Positions 1 to 7,999 of a stretch of DNA of 52,706 bases are shown here, piece after piece; positions within the stretch are counted from its first letter, which is position 1, and each line of letters starts with the position of its first letter. The stretch is from positions 1-52,706 of the forward strand of contig NZ_JAPMOU010000039.1 in the NCBI RefSeq assembly GCF_028858535.1, written 5' to 3'. A program made the position numbers and the translations under genes. The notes beneath the pieces are model-generated. The model saw only the letters and a program-made list of their open reading frames with translations, was not told the origin of the DNA and searched no databases. The stretch is from Spartinivicinus poritis (GTDB lineage Bacteria; Pseudomonadota; Gammaproteobacteria; Pseudomonadales; Zooshikellaceae).

Positions 1-69
1 TTGTAGCGCTGAGAACACCTCCGCTACCAGGTAAGCTACTAAATATAGCTTAGGCATGATGATAATTAG

Positions 70-276
70 GAAAAGTTTTATATTACTCTGTATTACCGAC
101 CTGACTTAGCTTTTGCTCCGTTAAAACATGACAAAAACTACTTACGTTATTCAATTAACATCCATGATAATAATGAAGAATTAGCCTATACACTTGATGA
201 AAATGACACTTTACCCGGTAATACAACGACCTTTCCAATCCCGTTAACCCTAGCTTTAATGGAATCTAAGCTGTGA
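70..276 (+). pseudogene. C-terminal remnant of an unrecognised gene
   Basis: An open stretch of about 68 codons ends at a TGA that overlaps the GTG of the next frame (GTGA). It contains coding-looking sequence such as YRPDLAFAPLKHDKNYLRYS and ends LALMESKL. No usable start codon exists in this frame, and the frame is closed by stops at 67-69 and further upstream, while the other two frames are also closed within the first 70 bases. It is therefore the tail of a gene whose 5' part is broken or lies in another frame. I do not recognise the family. Its tight overlap with the DUF6708-like gene suggests it was the upstream member of that operon. Confidence 0.4.
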
Positions 277-524
277 GAGAAAATACAGACAATATATTTG
301 GCACCCGCCAACAACAAACTGGGGCAGAAGCACTGAATTTATCTCCCATGCCATTATTTACTGGGCAACGCCCTAGTGACTGGCTAAGATTGATTTGGCA
401 AAAAAACTCAACCCATTTAGATATTGGTACTGGTAGTCCATTAATGGCCATGGAAATGGCTATATTTTTACAGTCCACTGCATTTATCACCTATATTTGT
501 ATTTTTTTATTTTTTCTTGGGTGA
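273..524 (+). CDS. N-terminal piece of a DUF6708-like membrane protein
   Basis: GTG start overlapping the stop of the upstream fragment. The 83-residue product is polar for about 60 residues and then becomes strongly hydrophobic (AIFLQSTAFITYICIFLFFL) before a TGA. The next frame starts just downstream and opens with another hydrophobic segment. Together the two look like the N-terminal part and the body of one DUF6708-type protein, which normally has a membrane hairpin before its soluble domain. The two frames are separated by one base, and the sequence at 502-515 is a T7-A-T6 tract. This piece is therefore probably not an independent gene but the first third of a frameshifted one. Confidence 0.55.
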   Translation: MRENTDNIFGTRQQQTGAEALNLSPMPLFTGQRPSDWLRLIWQKNSTHLDIGTGSPLMAMEMAIFLQSTAFITYICIFLFFLG

Positions 525-528
525 TAGC

Positions 529-1251
529 ATGTATCTAGATGATTTTTTATTTCTAGTAGTTTTTTTTATAGGAGCTCATTTATTTATCAGTTTTTTTACG
601 CTTGGTACAGTCCTCTGGCCTAATTTATTAAGCTTTAAACATAAACGCTCTAAGTATCCCCCTACTCGGTTTAATCGCCAACGACGTGAAGTGGCCTGGA
701 TGGCCGATAGTGGCCAAATGTATTATATCCCTTGGGAATCCTTTCATGCCTGGATAACGACCACCACGGCTGCCAGTGATAGTACTTTCACCCGTCAGGT
801 GCTGCTGATGATGGGGATTCCTGACCCCGATAAACCTGGCAATGTCATGGTGATCTGGCAAATCCCAGTGGGTACTGAAGTCAATGGGCTGATGCAGTGG
901 GAATGTATCCGTACTTTTATGGAAGAAGGCCCTGATGCGATACCAGAACCCCGAGTGGGTAAAATTGAGCGAGAAGAGTACTACCAGCAAAGGGAAGAAG
1001 CTCGCCGCCGTGAAGGCAACGGCCATTATTATTGGCAACGGTTTAAAGATTTTTACTTTGGTAAATATATTGCTTTTCGGTTTTGCGAGCGAGTCCTTCG
1101 CCAAGAAATCGGGGCATTTCCCGCTGAAACAGAAGAATGGTCAAAACCTTTACCTAAAAAAGAGAGGGCTAAACCCTCCGAAGCCTACAAAAAAGCCAAT
1201 GCGATCCAAAAGCGACAATATAACCATGGGGTTAAATTGTGGAAAGGATAA
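529..1251 (+). CDS. DUF6708-like membrane-anchored protein (body)
   Basis: ATG at 529 is preceded by GGTGA at good spacing; a TTG at 517 is the longer alternative. The product has one or two membrane segments (about residues 1-35), a basic stretch, then PTRFNRQRREVAWM and IPWESFHAW. These resemble the region after the membrane hairpin in DUF6708 proteins, which are often found near type VI secretion effectors; the assignment is from memory of the family. The C-terminus is Lys/Arg rich. The missing upstream membrane segment and polar N-terminus lie in the frame ending at 524. The gene is followed by a strong terminator. No type VI component is visible in this window, so a secretion link is only contextual. 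Confidence 0.6.
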   Translation: MYLDDFLFLVVFFIGAHLFISFFTLGTVLWPNLLSFKHKRSKYPPTRFNRQRREVAWMADSGQMYYIPWESFHAWITTTTAASDSTFTRQVLLMMGIPDPDKPGNVMVIWQIPVGTEVNGLMQWECIRTFMEEGPDAIPEPRVGKIEREEYYQQREEARRREGNGHYYWQRFKDFYFGKYIAFRFCERVLRQEIGAFPAETEEWSKPLPKKERAKPSEAYKKANAIQKRQYNHGVKLWKG

Positions 1252-1311
1252 GGTCCGCTGCTAAAAGGTTGCCTGTGTAGCAGATGATTAAGCTATTGAC
1301 TTTATTAGCAC

Positions 1312-1353
1312 AAACCGGTTGTTTTTTATGCAAAAAATTAACCGGTTTTTTTT
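1312..1353 (+). terminator. Rho-independent terminator after the DUF6708-like gene
   Basis: A 16-base arm at 1312-1327 (AAACCGGTTG then six T) pairs with 1332-1347 across a 4-base loop, with one interior mismatch region, and the T run continues to 1353. It lies 60 bases after the stop at 1251. The stem also reads towards the minus-strand gene ending at 1379, so it may work in both directions. Confidence 0.75.
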
Positions 1354-1378
1354 GGGGGGCAACTTTAGAAGAGCTAAA

Positions 1379-1750
1379 CTAGCTGTTAATTACATAAGTT
1401 CCAGATTTTACCTCTATCATTTTGTTTCCATCTTTTGCATCACGCCATTTTTCTCGGTTTTTATAACCCCGCTCACACATAAGTCTGTAATTGTAATCAT
1501 CGGGAGTTGAATTAAGGCACTGTATTTTAGCTTTTGAACTAAAAATTTTCGTTCCAGAAAGTAATTCAAGTCTATTTATGGCTAATTCTAGTTCGCTAAT
1601 TAAACCATGAGATATAACGTCTTTTGGGTTTGACCTCACTTTATCCTCTAAAACTAGTTTCCATTCATATAAGTGATTAATTATATTTTTCGTTTTACTA
1701 TAAGCCTCAAAACTTTCGTCAACTTTATTAATTTTTCTATTTTTATTCAT
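1379..1750 (-). CDS. Hypothetical protein, 123 aa
   Basis: Soluble, Lys/Asn-rich protein with no signal peptide or membrane segment. A mostly helical N-terminal half (around residues 10-65) is followed by a short region with two cysteines (IQCLNSTPDDYNYRLMCERG) and a charged tail. ATG start; no convincing Shine-Dalgarno. I recognise no family. It stands alone between the terminator at 1312-1353 and a 170-base gap with nothing recognisable. Composition is typical of the AT-rich accessory genes around it. Confidence 0.55.
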   Translation of the reverse strand: MNKNRKINKVDESFEAYSKTKNIINHLYEWKLVLEDKVRSNPKDVISHGLISELELAINRLELLSGTKIFSSKAKIQCLNSTPDDYNYRLMCERGYKNREKWRDAKDGNKMIEVKSGTYVINS

Positions 1751-1919
1751 TATTTAAATACTATTACCTGTGCAACACACCAAACTTAATGTAAGAACTA
1801 GCTATATACTAGTATTTATCTGATTACACTTTAATTTTAACCTTCATACCGAGATTCTCAGCCTCTCTTTTTATCTGCCATGGTTTGGTATAACTCTGCC
1901 ATAAGCTGCCATGATCTTG

Positions 1920-2360
1920 TTAACTATTTTTAGCTTGAATTTCACACTTAATTTCTAACTTGGTTAATTCTGCTTCTAGTTTCATTGCATGCTGTTCATC
2001 AATATCTTCAACTTTACCTGGCTTCATATTGAATTGCTGGCTGACTTCAAAAAGGGAGCTACTCGGTAATATAGCATCTCTTAGCGCATACAATTTTTTC
2101 CCAGAAATTTTCTGCTTATGAATAAAAAGCGAGTATTCTACATAAGGTACTCCTTCAGGCCTCCCTAACATTACATATTCCATTTCAATAGCTACGCACT
2201 CTCCATTTGCCGTGTATTCATCCAGTTCTTTTTGGTCATTTGCCATAAATACGCGACTTTTACAATGACTACAAAACCGTACCCCATCTTTATCGGTAAC
2301 AACTAACTCATCCCATTTCTTAGGGCATTCAAACTTAAACTTGCAACTAATTTCTGTCAT
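1920..2360 (-). CDS. Zinc-ribbon protein with L7/L12-C-like tail
   Basis: The 146-residue protein starts with FECPKKWDELVVTDKDGVRFCSHC, where single and paired cysteines (C12, C30, C33) could bind a metal. It is followed by a GECVAIE stretch, a pattern I associate with small bacterial proteins that carry this ribbon before a ribosomal L7/L12 C-terminal-like domain. The C-terminal 55 residues (from ALRDAILP) fit that second domain loosely: a helix, a Lys/Glu hinge, then EAELTKLEIKCEI resembling the last strand. No signal peptide, so cytoplasmic. Function unknown. It stands alone, with ATG start and about 80 bases to the next minus-strand gene. Confidence 0.6.
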   Translation of the reverse strand: MTEISCKFKFECPKKWDELVVTDKDGVRFCSHCKSRVFMANDQKELDEYTANGECVAIEMEYVMLGRPEGVPYVEYSLFIHKQKISGKKLYALRDAILPSSSLFEVSQQFNMKPGKVEDIDEQHAMKLEAELTKLEIKCEIQAKNS

Positions 2361-2443
2361 TATTTCTACTAAGTTGACTATTAACGAGTATCACTTTAGT
2401 AAGGGTGGTGTGGAAAACCAGCTAGATTCCCTCTCTTACCCTA

Positions 2444-2641
2444 CTAAGTCTTCATCCAATTAATTTTATTGCTTGCTATTTTTCGCATTTTCTCAGAGTT
2501 CACATACGCCTCATGCCGCTTAATTATAGCAACTATTTTGTTACTAAGCAGATAGCGTGCTACAAAAATTCCAGGCACAATATGCATTAATATGACAAAT
2601 AAAAAGTCATTAACACTGAAGTAAGAATTAGCTAATAGCAC
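2444..2641 (-). CDS. Small membrane protein, 65 aa
   Basis: GTG start 13 bases after the stop of the lipoprotein gene upstream, with GAGAG as a possible ribosome site. One clear membrane segment (about residues 11-33, FLFVILMHIVPGIFVARYLL) is followed by a basic cytoplasmic tail ending NWMKT. The spacing implies cotranscription with the lipoprotein, which suggests a small envelope-associated pair. No family recognised; a short hydrophobic frame like this could also be chance, so confidence is moderate. Confidence 0.45.
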   Translation of the reverse strand: MLLANSYFSVNDFLFVILMHIVPGIFVARYLLSNKIVAIIKRHEAYVNSEKMRKIASNKINWMKT

Positions 2642-2654
2642 TAAATACTCTCAA

Positions 2655-3161
2655 TTACCAAACCCAATTCCTACTTTTTCCAGGTTTAGTAATCATTCTC
2701 TGTGATTTAGCGAGTGCTTCAGACATAACCTCTGTTTCGTTTTTTGCTGTGGGCTTTAGAAGCCACTCCCATATAGAAACCCTTGTATAGAGTTCTATGT
2801 TGTGTCGATATTCGGCTCTTGATGACTGTGTTTCTATTGTGTATGTGAATTCAATGAAAGATGGCAAACTGACAGGCACTAAACCAAAGGTTACAAATGA
2901 TGCTATTAAAGGATTACCACACATAGCATTTCTGGAGCTTGGCTTTAAAGTAAGCTTATTTGAATTCTCCCTATCATTTGTAATTTCGTATATACCTGAT
3001 CCAACTAAGATGTCATAAGGTTTTCCAATTTCAGGGTTAGTAATAAATACTTTAATTTTTTCAATAGCTGGAGACTGTACTTTTTCACTTTCATACACAT
3101 ACAAATTGGATGCACAACCCGACAAAAACAGTGTAAATACAATTGAAATTATATACTTCAT
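2655..3161 (-). CDS. Putative lipoprotein, 168 aa
   Basis: A short signal peptide ends in the lipobox LSGC (cysteine at residue 16), so the mature protein should be lipid-anchored in the periplasm. The residue after the cysteine is Ala, which favours the outer membrane under the Lol rule. The mature part has a beta-rich N-terminal half, a hydrophobic stretch (PLIASFVTFGLVPVSLPSF, about residues 84-102) and a charged C-terminus ending RNWVW. I do not recognise the family. Followed closely by a small membrane protein gene, probably in one transcript. Confidence 0.65.
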   Translation of the reverse strand: MKYIISIVFTLFLSGCASNLYVYESEKVQSPAIEKIKVFITNPEIGKPYDILVGSGIYEITNDRENSNKLTLKPSSRNAMCGNPLIASFVTFGLVPVSLPSFIEFTYTIETQSSRAEYRHNIELYTRVSIWEWLLKPTAKNETEVMSEALAKSQRMITKPGKSRNWVW

Positions 3162-3427
3162 TCTTAAAGGTTTAGCTATTAATCAACAGTGGTAAGACAC
3201 ACTAAATGATCTGCATTCTGACAGAAACTAACCGATAGGTCCAACCCTTTTGCCATGTATAATGTTTGACCAAGGCACTTTGAATTAATGAGTATCTCTA
3301 CTGAGTAGAAAGAGATTCACGAGTTGTATTTGGTATGAGATTGAGGCTTAAAAAACTTAGTATGTAGCAAAACCTTAATTGATTCATTTGCAAGGTGTAA
3401 GCATTCTAACTCAGTAGATAGTTTGAT

Positions 3428-6400
3428 CTACCATAAGACACGAATACCTATTTCACCTTTAATACCTCGGTGGTTTTCACCATCTAAGTCACGCTGCCAT
3501 TCTACATTAGCAAATGTTGAGCTATTTTCTGTTACTTCTCCAATCACGCCCAAACCTAAACCATACCAAATATCACCTGGATCCAGGGTGGTTTTAGTAT
3601 CATTCAACTTAACCTCTATGTCGTTGCCCCATTCTTTATATAAATTTGCTTCTGTATAAAGCTTAATATTCTTCTGATTATGCGCAAGAGAAGCTTGATC
3701 ATAAGCAATTGATTGCTCAGCTCTTATTCCTGCACGAAGTAATACTTTATTTTGATCTTTGATATCTATTTCTGCAATTTTTGTATTGTTTAACTCATCA
3801 TCAAATTTATCAAAATCGAGTCGTTGATAAGCGAGCTGTACTTGTGGCTCAATAATGGTTTTCTCATCTTCTGTCACAACAATAGGATGACCATATTCTA
3901 TCGAGGCAACTAATCCTTTCCCATCTGTATCACCTTTTACATTACTTATCGACTTTGAGTCAAACTCATAAGTTGATAACTGTACTATGCCATCTAAGTA
4001 CCAACCTTCATCACTAATAACAGTGGTATACAGACCAACGGAATAGCTTGTCATATCCACATCACCGATTTTTTGGTCATTTAATCCATCAACTTTTTCA
4101 TCAAATGTACCACTACCAATGTATGCACCAGCTCTAGCAGATTGAAGCCGATCTTTGTCATAATATCGATAGAGATCTAAGCCTGCCTGAAATCCAGACC
4201 AATCTGCATCAAAATCATTTGCTTTATCAAAGCGAAACTTATAATTATTGCTGTAAACCCTCGCCCAGCCGGTTCGCGGTTTATTATCATGTTCTCTATT
4301 TACCACTCTTCCATGGCGAGCATTCATCACATCATAAGTATCTCTCTCATGGAAACTGCCAATACTATCCCAAATAAAACGTCCCATGACGACAGGAATG
4401 GACTTATAAATGGGAGCTTCTTGCCGTATTCCAACAGAGCGTAAATACCAGTTTTGATCAGTACCGGCTTGGTTTTGGAAAAATAAATTATATTCGTATG
4501 CACCGCCTATAAGATAGTCATTTGCTAAAGTAAAACTACTGGCTGTACTTACTCCATCGACTTGAACAACTAATATTCCATCACCAATAGTTTCAGCACC
4601 TGTTCCACCAGCATTTTGAATAGTTAAACTCGTTGCCCCACTACTACTGCCATTAACAATTAACAGATCAGATGCTGCTCCATCGCCTGCCAAAACCGTG
4701 TCTAAGACCAGTTGTCCTGTGCCACTGTAATTGCCACCAACAGTAAATGTGTCATTTGCTTCAACATCACCCAAGGTTAAAGTACCATTATTGACTACAT
4801 TACCTGTGACAGTATAGGCGCCAGGGCTGCTACCTATTGCAATGATGGTAGCGCTATTATTAATGGTAAACTGTTCTGTTGTAATAGTGCGTGAACCACC
4901 GAGGTTACCAATGGCGCTATTAGTAAAGGTAATGTTTTCCCAGTTATTCACTAGTGGCACTGTGCCTTGCCAACCATCAAAAATTAACTGGTCTACCGCG
5001 CCATCACCTGATGAAGCATCATCTCCACCATCCAATGCGGTGATGTTTTCTAGTAAAGCAGTGGAAAAGACTGTCATTCTATCTGTCCCTAGCCCTAAAT
5101 CCACATTACTATTTCGTATCGTGCCACTTTCGTTAAAAGTATCATCACCATCGCCTAAGGTAATATTCCCAGTAATCGTCGAGTTGGCATTATTGATTAA
5201 TGTATCGGCACCAGTACCTGTAGTCACATTACCGGTAGTGGTTCCGCTATTGGTAAAGTTATTATTGCCATCGCCAAGGGCAATATTGCCTGCGATCGTT
5301 GAATTTGCATTATTAATTAACGTATCGTTGCCAGTACCTGTAGTCACATCACCAGTAGTGGTGCCGCTATTGGTAAAGCTATTATCGCCATCGCCTAGAT
5401 CAACATTGCCTGTAATTGTTAAGTTGGAATTATTGATTAGTGTATCGTTGCCAGTACCTGCACTAACATCACCGGTGGTGGTTCCACTATTGGTAAAGCT
5501 ATTATCGCCATCACCTAGATCAACATTGCCTGTAATCGTTGAGTTGGCATTATTGATCAGTGTATCGTTGCCAGCGCCAGTATCAACATCGCCTGTGGTT
5601 GTACCGTTATTGGTAAAACTGTCGTTACCATCACCAAGGCTTACATTCCCAGTGATAGTGCCAGTATTATCTATACTATCATCACCTAAATTTAAAGTTA
5701 TATTTCCTTGAATCATACCTTGGTTATTAATAAATTCTCTAGAAATATTAACGTTATCATCAACTATAATCGCATCCCCATTTGTTTCATGTGAAATTAT
5801 TCCATTAGGCATGTTATTTATAAAAAAGGAGTCGCCACCCATATTTCTTATTATGATAACGTCACCAAATCCATCAGCAAAACCCGGTACGTTATCTTTT
5901 ATTTCTATAGTTCCTGAATTATTTAGTGTTGCCCCGTCTGCTGTTACACCAAAGCCGATATTAACTGCCTCACCTGTATCTGTAGTTAATGATACAGTAC
6001 CCGTATTGTTAAATACTGAATCTTTACCATCAAAGGTGACCCCAAAAATAGGTTTAGCTGGAGAGTCTGTGCCTGTTATGTTACCACTGTTATTAAATAC
6101 AGAATTATCTCCTAATACAAGAATTGCATCTCCGCTACTTGAGTCATTTACGATTATTGTTCCTGAGTTATTTGCCATTATCCCAGTTCCTCTAACAACT
6201 ACTCCTTCATAGCCGGAGTTTCCTCCTCCTTCAACCCTAATTATTCCTTCATTCGAGAAAGAAAGGTTTGTAACAGATGATGTTGTTTTAACTGCATTAC
6301 CTTCATTCATTGTGGCATTTCCTGCACCATTTGTTCTGATAATGGTCCCCCTATTGATAATACTAATATTATCAAGCCCAGCTCCACTGACCTCAATGCC

Positions 6401-6628
6401 ATTACCCATTGTGCCAGTATTTTCAACAGTAGCACCTGACTCTATTACAAAAGTAACATTAGAGTTGGTGATATCTGCAATATTGGTATCGTTTACTGTA
6501 GTGGTGCCTGTACAGGAAACACTCTCTCCATTTGCTGGCATAGTATTTGAGCATGCTGAAAAGATAATTGGAGAATATAAATAGCTATTTGCAACTGCAA
6601 CAGAAAGTGCAATATATTTTAATTTCAC
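3428..6628 (-). CDS. Autotransporter (type Va) with repeat-rich passenger
   Basis: A 1066-residue outer-membrane autotransporter. A signal peptide (about 1-25) precedes a passenger rich in Asn, Gly, Thr and Ser with many IxNxGTI/NNSGTI turns, as expected for a right-handed beta helix. Residues about 325-495 hold a 40-residue tandem repeat built from LGDGDNSFTNSGTTTGDV and GTGNDTLINNANSTITG. From about residue 788 (GWARVYSNNYKFRF) to the C-terminal Trp lies a 12-strand-type autotransporter beta-barrel, ending IGIRVLW as the Bam signal requires. A linker helix (MGRFIWDSIGSF, about 745-757) precedes it. Two Cys near the N-terminus could pair. No catalytic triad was seen, so adhesin or biofilm roles are likelier than protease. 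Monocistronic, with a long 5' gap carrying a palindromic element. Confidence 0.9.
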   Translation of the reverse strand: MKLKYIALSVAVANSYLYSPIIFSACSNTMPANGESVSCTGTTTVNDTNIADITNSNVTFVIESGATVENTGTMGNGIEVSGAGLDNISIINRGTIIRTNGAGNATMNEGNAVKTTSSVTNLSFSNEGIIRVEGGGNSGYEGVVVRGTGIMANNSGTIIVNDSSSGDAILVLGDNSVFNNSGNITGTDSPAKPIFGVTFDGKDSVFNNTGTVSLTTDTGEAVNIGFGVTADGATLNNSGTIEIKDNVPGFADGFGDVIIIRNMGGDSFFINNMPNGIISHETNGDAIIVDDNVNISREFINNQGMIQGNITLNLGDDSIDNTGTITGNVSLGDGNDSFTNNGTTTGDVDTGAGNDTLINNANSTITGNVDLGDGDNSFTNSGTTTGDVSAGTGNDTLINNSNLTITGNVDLGDGDNSFTNSGTTTGDVTTGTGNDTLINNANSTIAGNIALGDGNNNFTNSGTTTGNVTTGTGADTLINNANSTITGNITLGDGDDTFNESGTIRNSNVDLGLGTDRMTVFSTALLENITALDGGDDASSGDGAVDQLIFDGWQGTVPLVNNWENITFTNSAIGNLGGSRTITTEQFTINNSATIIAIGSSPGAYTVTGNVVNNGTLTLGDVEANDTFTVGGNYSGTGQLVLDTVLAGDGAASDLLIVNGSSSGATSLTIQNAGGTGAETIGDGILVVQVDGVSTASSFTLANDYLIGGAYEYNLFFQNQAGTDQNWYLRSVGIRQEAPIYKSIPVVMGRFIWDSIGSFHERDTYDVMNARHGRVVNREHDNKPRTGWARVYSNNYKFRFDKANDFDADWSGFQAGLDLYRYYDKDRLQSARAGAYIGSGTFDEKVDGLNDQKIGDVDMTSYSVGLYTTVISDEGWYLDGIVQLSTYEFDSKSISNVKGDTDGKGLVASIEYGHPIVVTEDEKTIIEPQVQLAYQRLDFDKFDDELNNTKIAEIDIKDQNKVLLRAGIRAEQSIAYDQASLAHNQKNIKLYTEANLYKEWGNDIEVKLNDTKTTLDPGDIWYGLGLGVIGEVTENSSTFANVEWQRDLDGENHRGIKGEIGIRVLW
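5145..5655 (-). repeat. 120-bp tandem repeat inside the autotransporter gene
   Basis: Four full units and flanking partial units repeat with a period of exactly 120 bases, encoding 40 residues each. Units around 5281-5400, 5401-5520 and 5521-5640 are nearly identical at the DNA level, while the outer ones diverge. Each unit codes for two Gly/Asp turns (LGDGDN and GTGNDTL). High DNA identity suggests recent duplication and a potential for copy-number change. Confidence 0.85.
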
Positions 6629-6747
6629 AATAGTTACCTAATGACAGTTTTATTTATTATTAACCTCCCTGTTCACTTTTCGAATTACGTGACCATATCG
6701 CGCAATATTTTTAATTAAAAGTTGCTATTTTAGTTTTAGCTAGTTAT

Positions 6748-6923
6748 CAATACTGTAGACAGTTTTTGAATTATAAAACATTGCTCTACAGGCCATGTAC
6801 CATAGGAAGGAGGAGTTTATTGCATGTTAAGCCTCAGGCTATCTTGCAATAAAGTATATGAGAGTAGAGCACTCCCCCCGTAAACACTAACATACAACAC
6901 CTATAAAACTGTCCGCAGTATTG
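6748..6923. repeat. 176-bp nested palindromic element
   Basis: The outer arms CAATACTGTAGACAGTTTT (from 6748) and AAAACTGTCCGCAGTATTG (6905-6923) are imperfect inverted repeats. Inside are further pairs: TGCTCTAC at about 6781 with GTAGAGCA at about 6863, and TTTATTGCA at about 6816 with TGCAATAAA at about 6846. The whole element can fold as one long hairpin, like a miniature inverted-repeat element. It fills most of the gap between the autotransporter and the CopD-like gene. A 19-codon frame at 6824-6883 with a strong Shine-Dalgarno (GGAAGGAGG) lies inside it and is probably incidental. The rest of 6629-7255 shows nothing I recognise. Confidence 0.65.
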
Positions 6924-7255
6924 TTATATAAGAGTACTTTTATTATTACATATTTTTTATTATTTATTTTGCTATTCCTACAATTTATTGTCTCATTAAA
7001 TACTCTTAATTCTACATGAATAAACGTATGAACTATTCATTTAACTTTTAGTACATAAACTACTCAAAAGCAATATTCTCAGTGCTGCTCACAGCTCTAT
7101 CGCCCACCCACACCACCTACAGCTTGTTCAAAACCCTTCGATAACCGCAGTTAGCAGGACAAGTGGCTGTAGTGAGACCCGCTTAAGAGCGGAGCAGCAA
7201 TTTATGAGGACAGAGAGGAAATTGTTGGCTGGATACCAGCTCTTACCTGATCATT

Positions 7256-7714
7256 TCAATACAGCCATCCTGTTTTAAATGAAACACCCACAACAACAAA
7301 TAAAATTGAAAATATTGTAACCGGAATAATATGCCATGCCATATCAACTAATGAATCACTATTGAGAGAAGGAATAACTCTAAACCTTGCATCTAATGCA
7401 AAACCTACTGTTAATCCCAGTAGGGTTAGTTTTGCCAGAATGACCTTTGATACCGGATTAGATAAATCGAACCAAAGACTAAACTTCGGTACCAAATTAA
7501 ATGCTAACCATATACCTGTTGCTACTTGGATTATTAAGGCAGGCATTCCTATTTTTTCGTATACCGATTCAAAGTCCAATAGTTGCTCTGGCGACCGATT
7601 TTTCAATACTTTCGGTAACACAACGACTGCAAGCACTATATGCCCACCCGTCCATATAGTTGCTGCAAGGATATGCAGTAGTAACATTATGCCATACAAA
7701 TTAACATCCACCAT
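7256..7714 (-). CDS. CopD-like integral membrane protein
   Basis: A 152-residue protein with four membrane segments (about residues 5-30, 52-72, 87-106, 126-150). The first carries HILAATIWTGGHI, typical of the CopD/DUF2269 superfamily, whose conserved His residues are thought to handle copper or heme. Residues H14 and H25 in helix 1 and H128 near helix 4 are in plausible positions. It stands alone, without copper genes beside it, so the substrate is not known. ATG start; full length for the short stand-alone form. Confidence 0.75.
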   Translation of the reverse strand: MVDVNLYGIMLLLHILAATIWTGGHIVLAVVVLPKVLKNRSPEQLLDFESVYEKIGMPALIIQVATGIWLAFNLVPKFSLWFDLSNPVSKVILAKLTLLGLTVGFALDARFRVIPSLNSDSLVDMAWHIIPVTIFSILFVVVGVSFKTGWLY

Positions 7715-7773
7715 TTATAAGCGCTAATTATTTGTAAACGTCATTCTAACCTATCTATATATGCCATATTTTT

Positions 7774-7812
7774 ACTGAAGACTGTTACCTTATTTTGCGC
7801 ATGGCCCACTAG
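7774..7812 (+). repeat. Half copy of the CTAGTGG/CCACTAG palindromic element
   Basis: CTGAAGACTGTTACC and GCATGGCCCACTAG match the right end of the element at 17607-17768 closely. No left half is visible nearby, so this is a solo end or decayed copy. The rest of the 7715-7999 gap includes a short coding-looking stretch on the plus strand (about 7889-7996, HFDYIASSINQGEVNALRLV) without a start, which may be a gene remnant. Confidence 0.55.
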
Positions 7813-7999
7813 GTGTTCAATTTCCAGCCTATTCCCACTATAGCCCTTCCAAATACTACCAATAATGACAATCAGAGGTAGTAATTATCAAGGATCATAT
7901 CCGACACTTTGATTATATAGCAAGCAGTATTAACCAAGGTGAAGTTAACGCCCTTCGTTTAGTATTACAAAGCTGGCCAACTAGATACTGTATTTAACG

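Noticed and set aside
628-1104. Minus-strand frame of 158 codons across the DUF6708-like gene
   Set aside because: It lies within a gene with better family resemblance on the plus strand and has no ribosome site.
5145-5655. RTX toxin or CRISPR-like array
   Set aside because: The repeats are coding, have a 120-base period without spacers, and lie in a beta-helix passenger with an autotransporter barrel. No type I secretion genes are present.
4842-5711. Long plus-strand open frame of 289 codons opposite the autotransporter repeats
   Set aside because: It mirrors the 120-bp repeats, has Ser/Pro/Val low complexity, and no ribosome site. The autotransporter on the other strand explains it.
6824-6883. 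19-codon ORF with a strong Shine-Dalgarno inside the palindrome
   Set aside because: The sequence is part of nested inverted repeats, and the peptide lacks any signal or pattern. The ribosome-site likeness can be a by-product of G-rich arm sequence.
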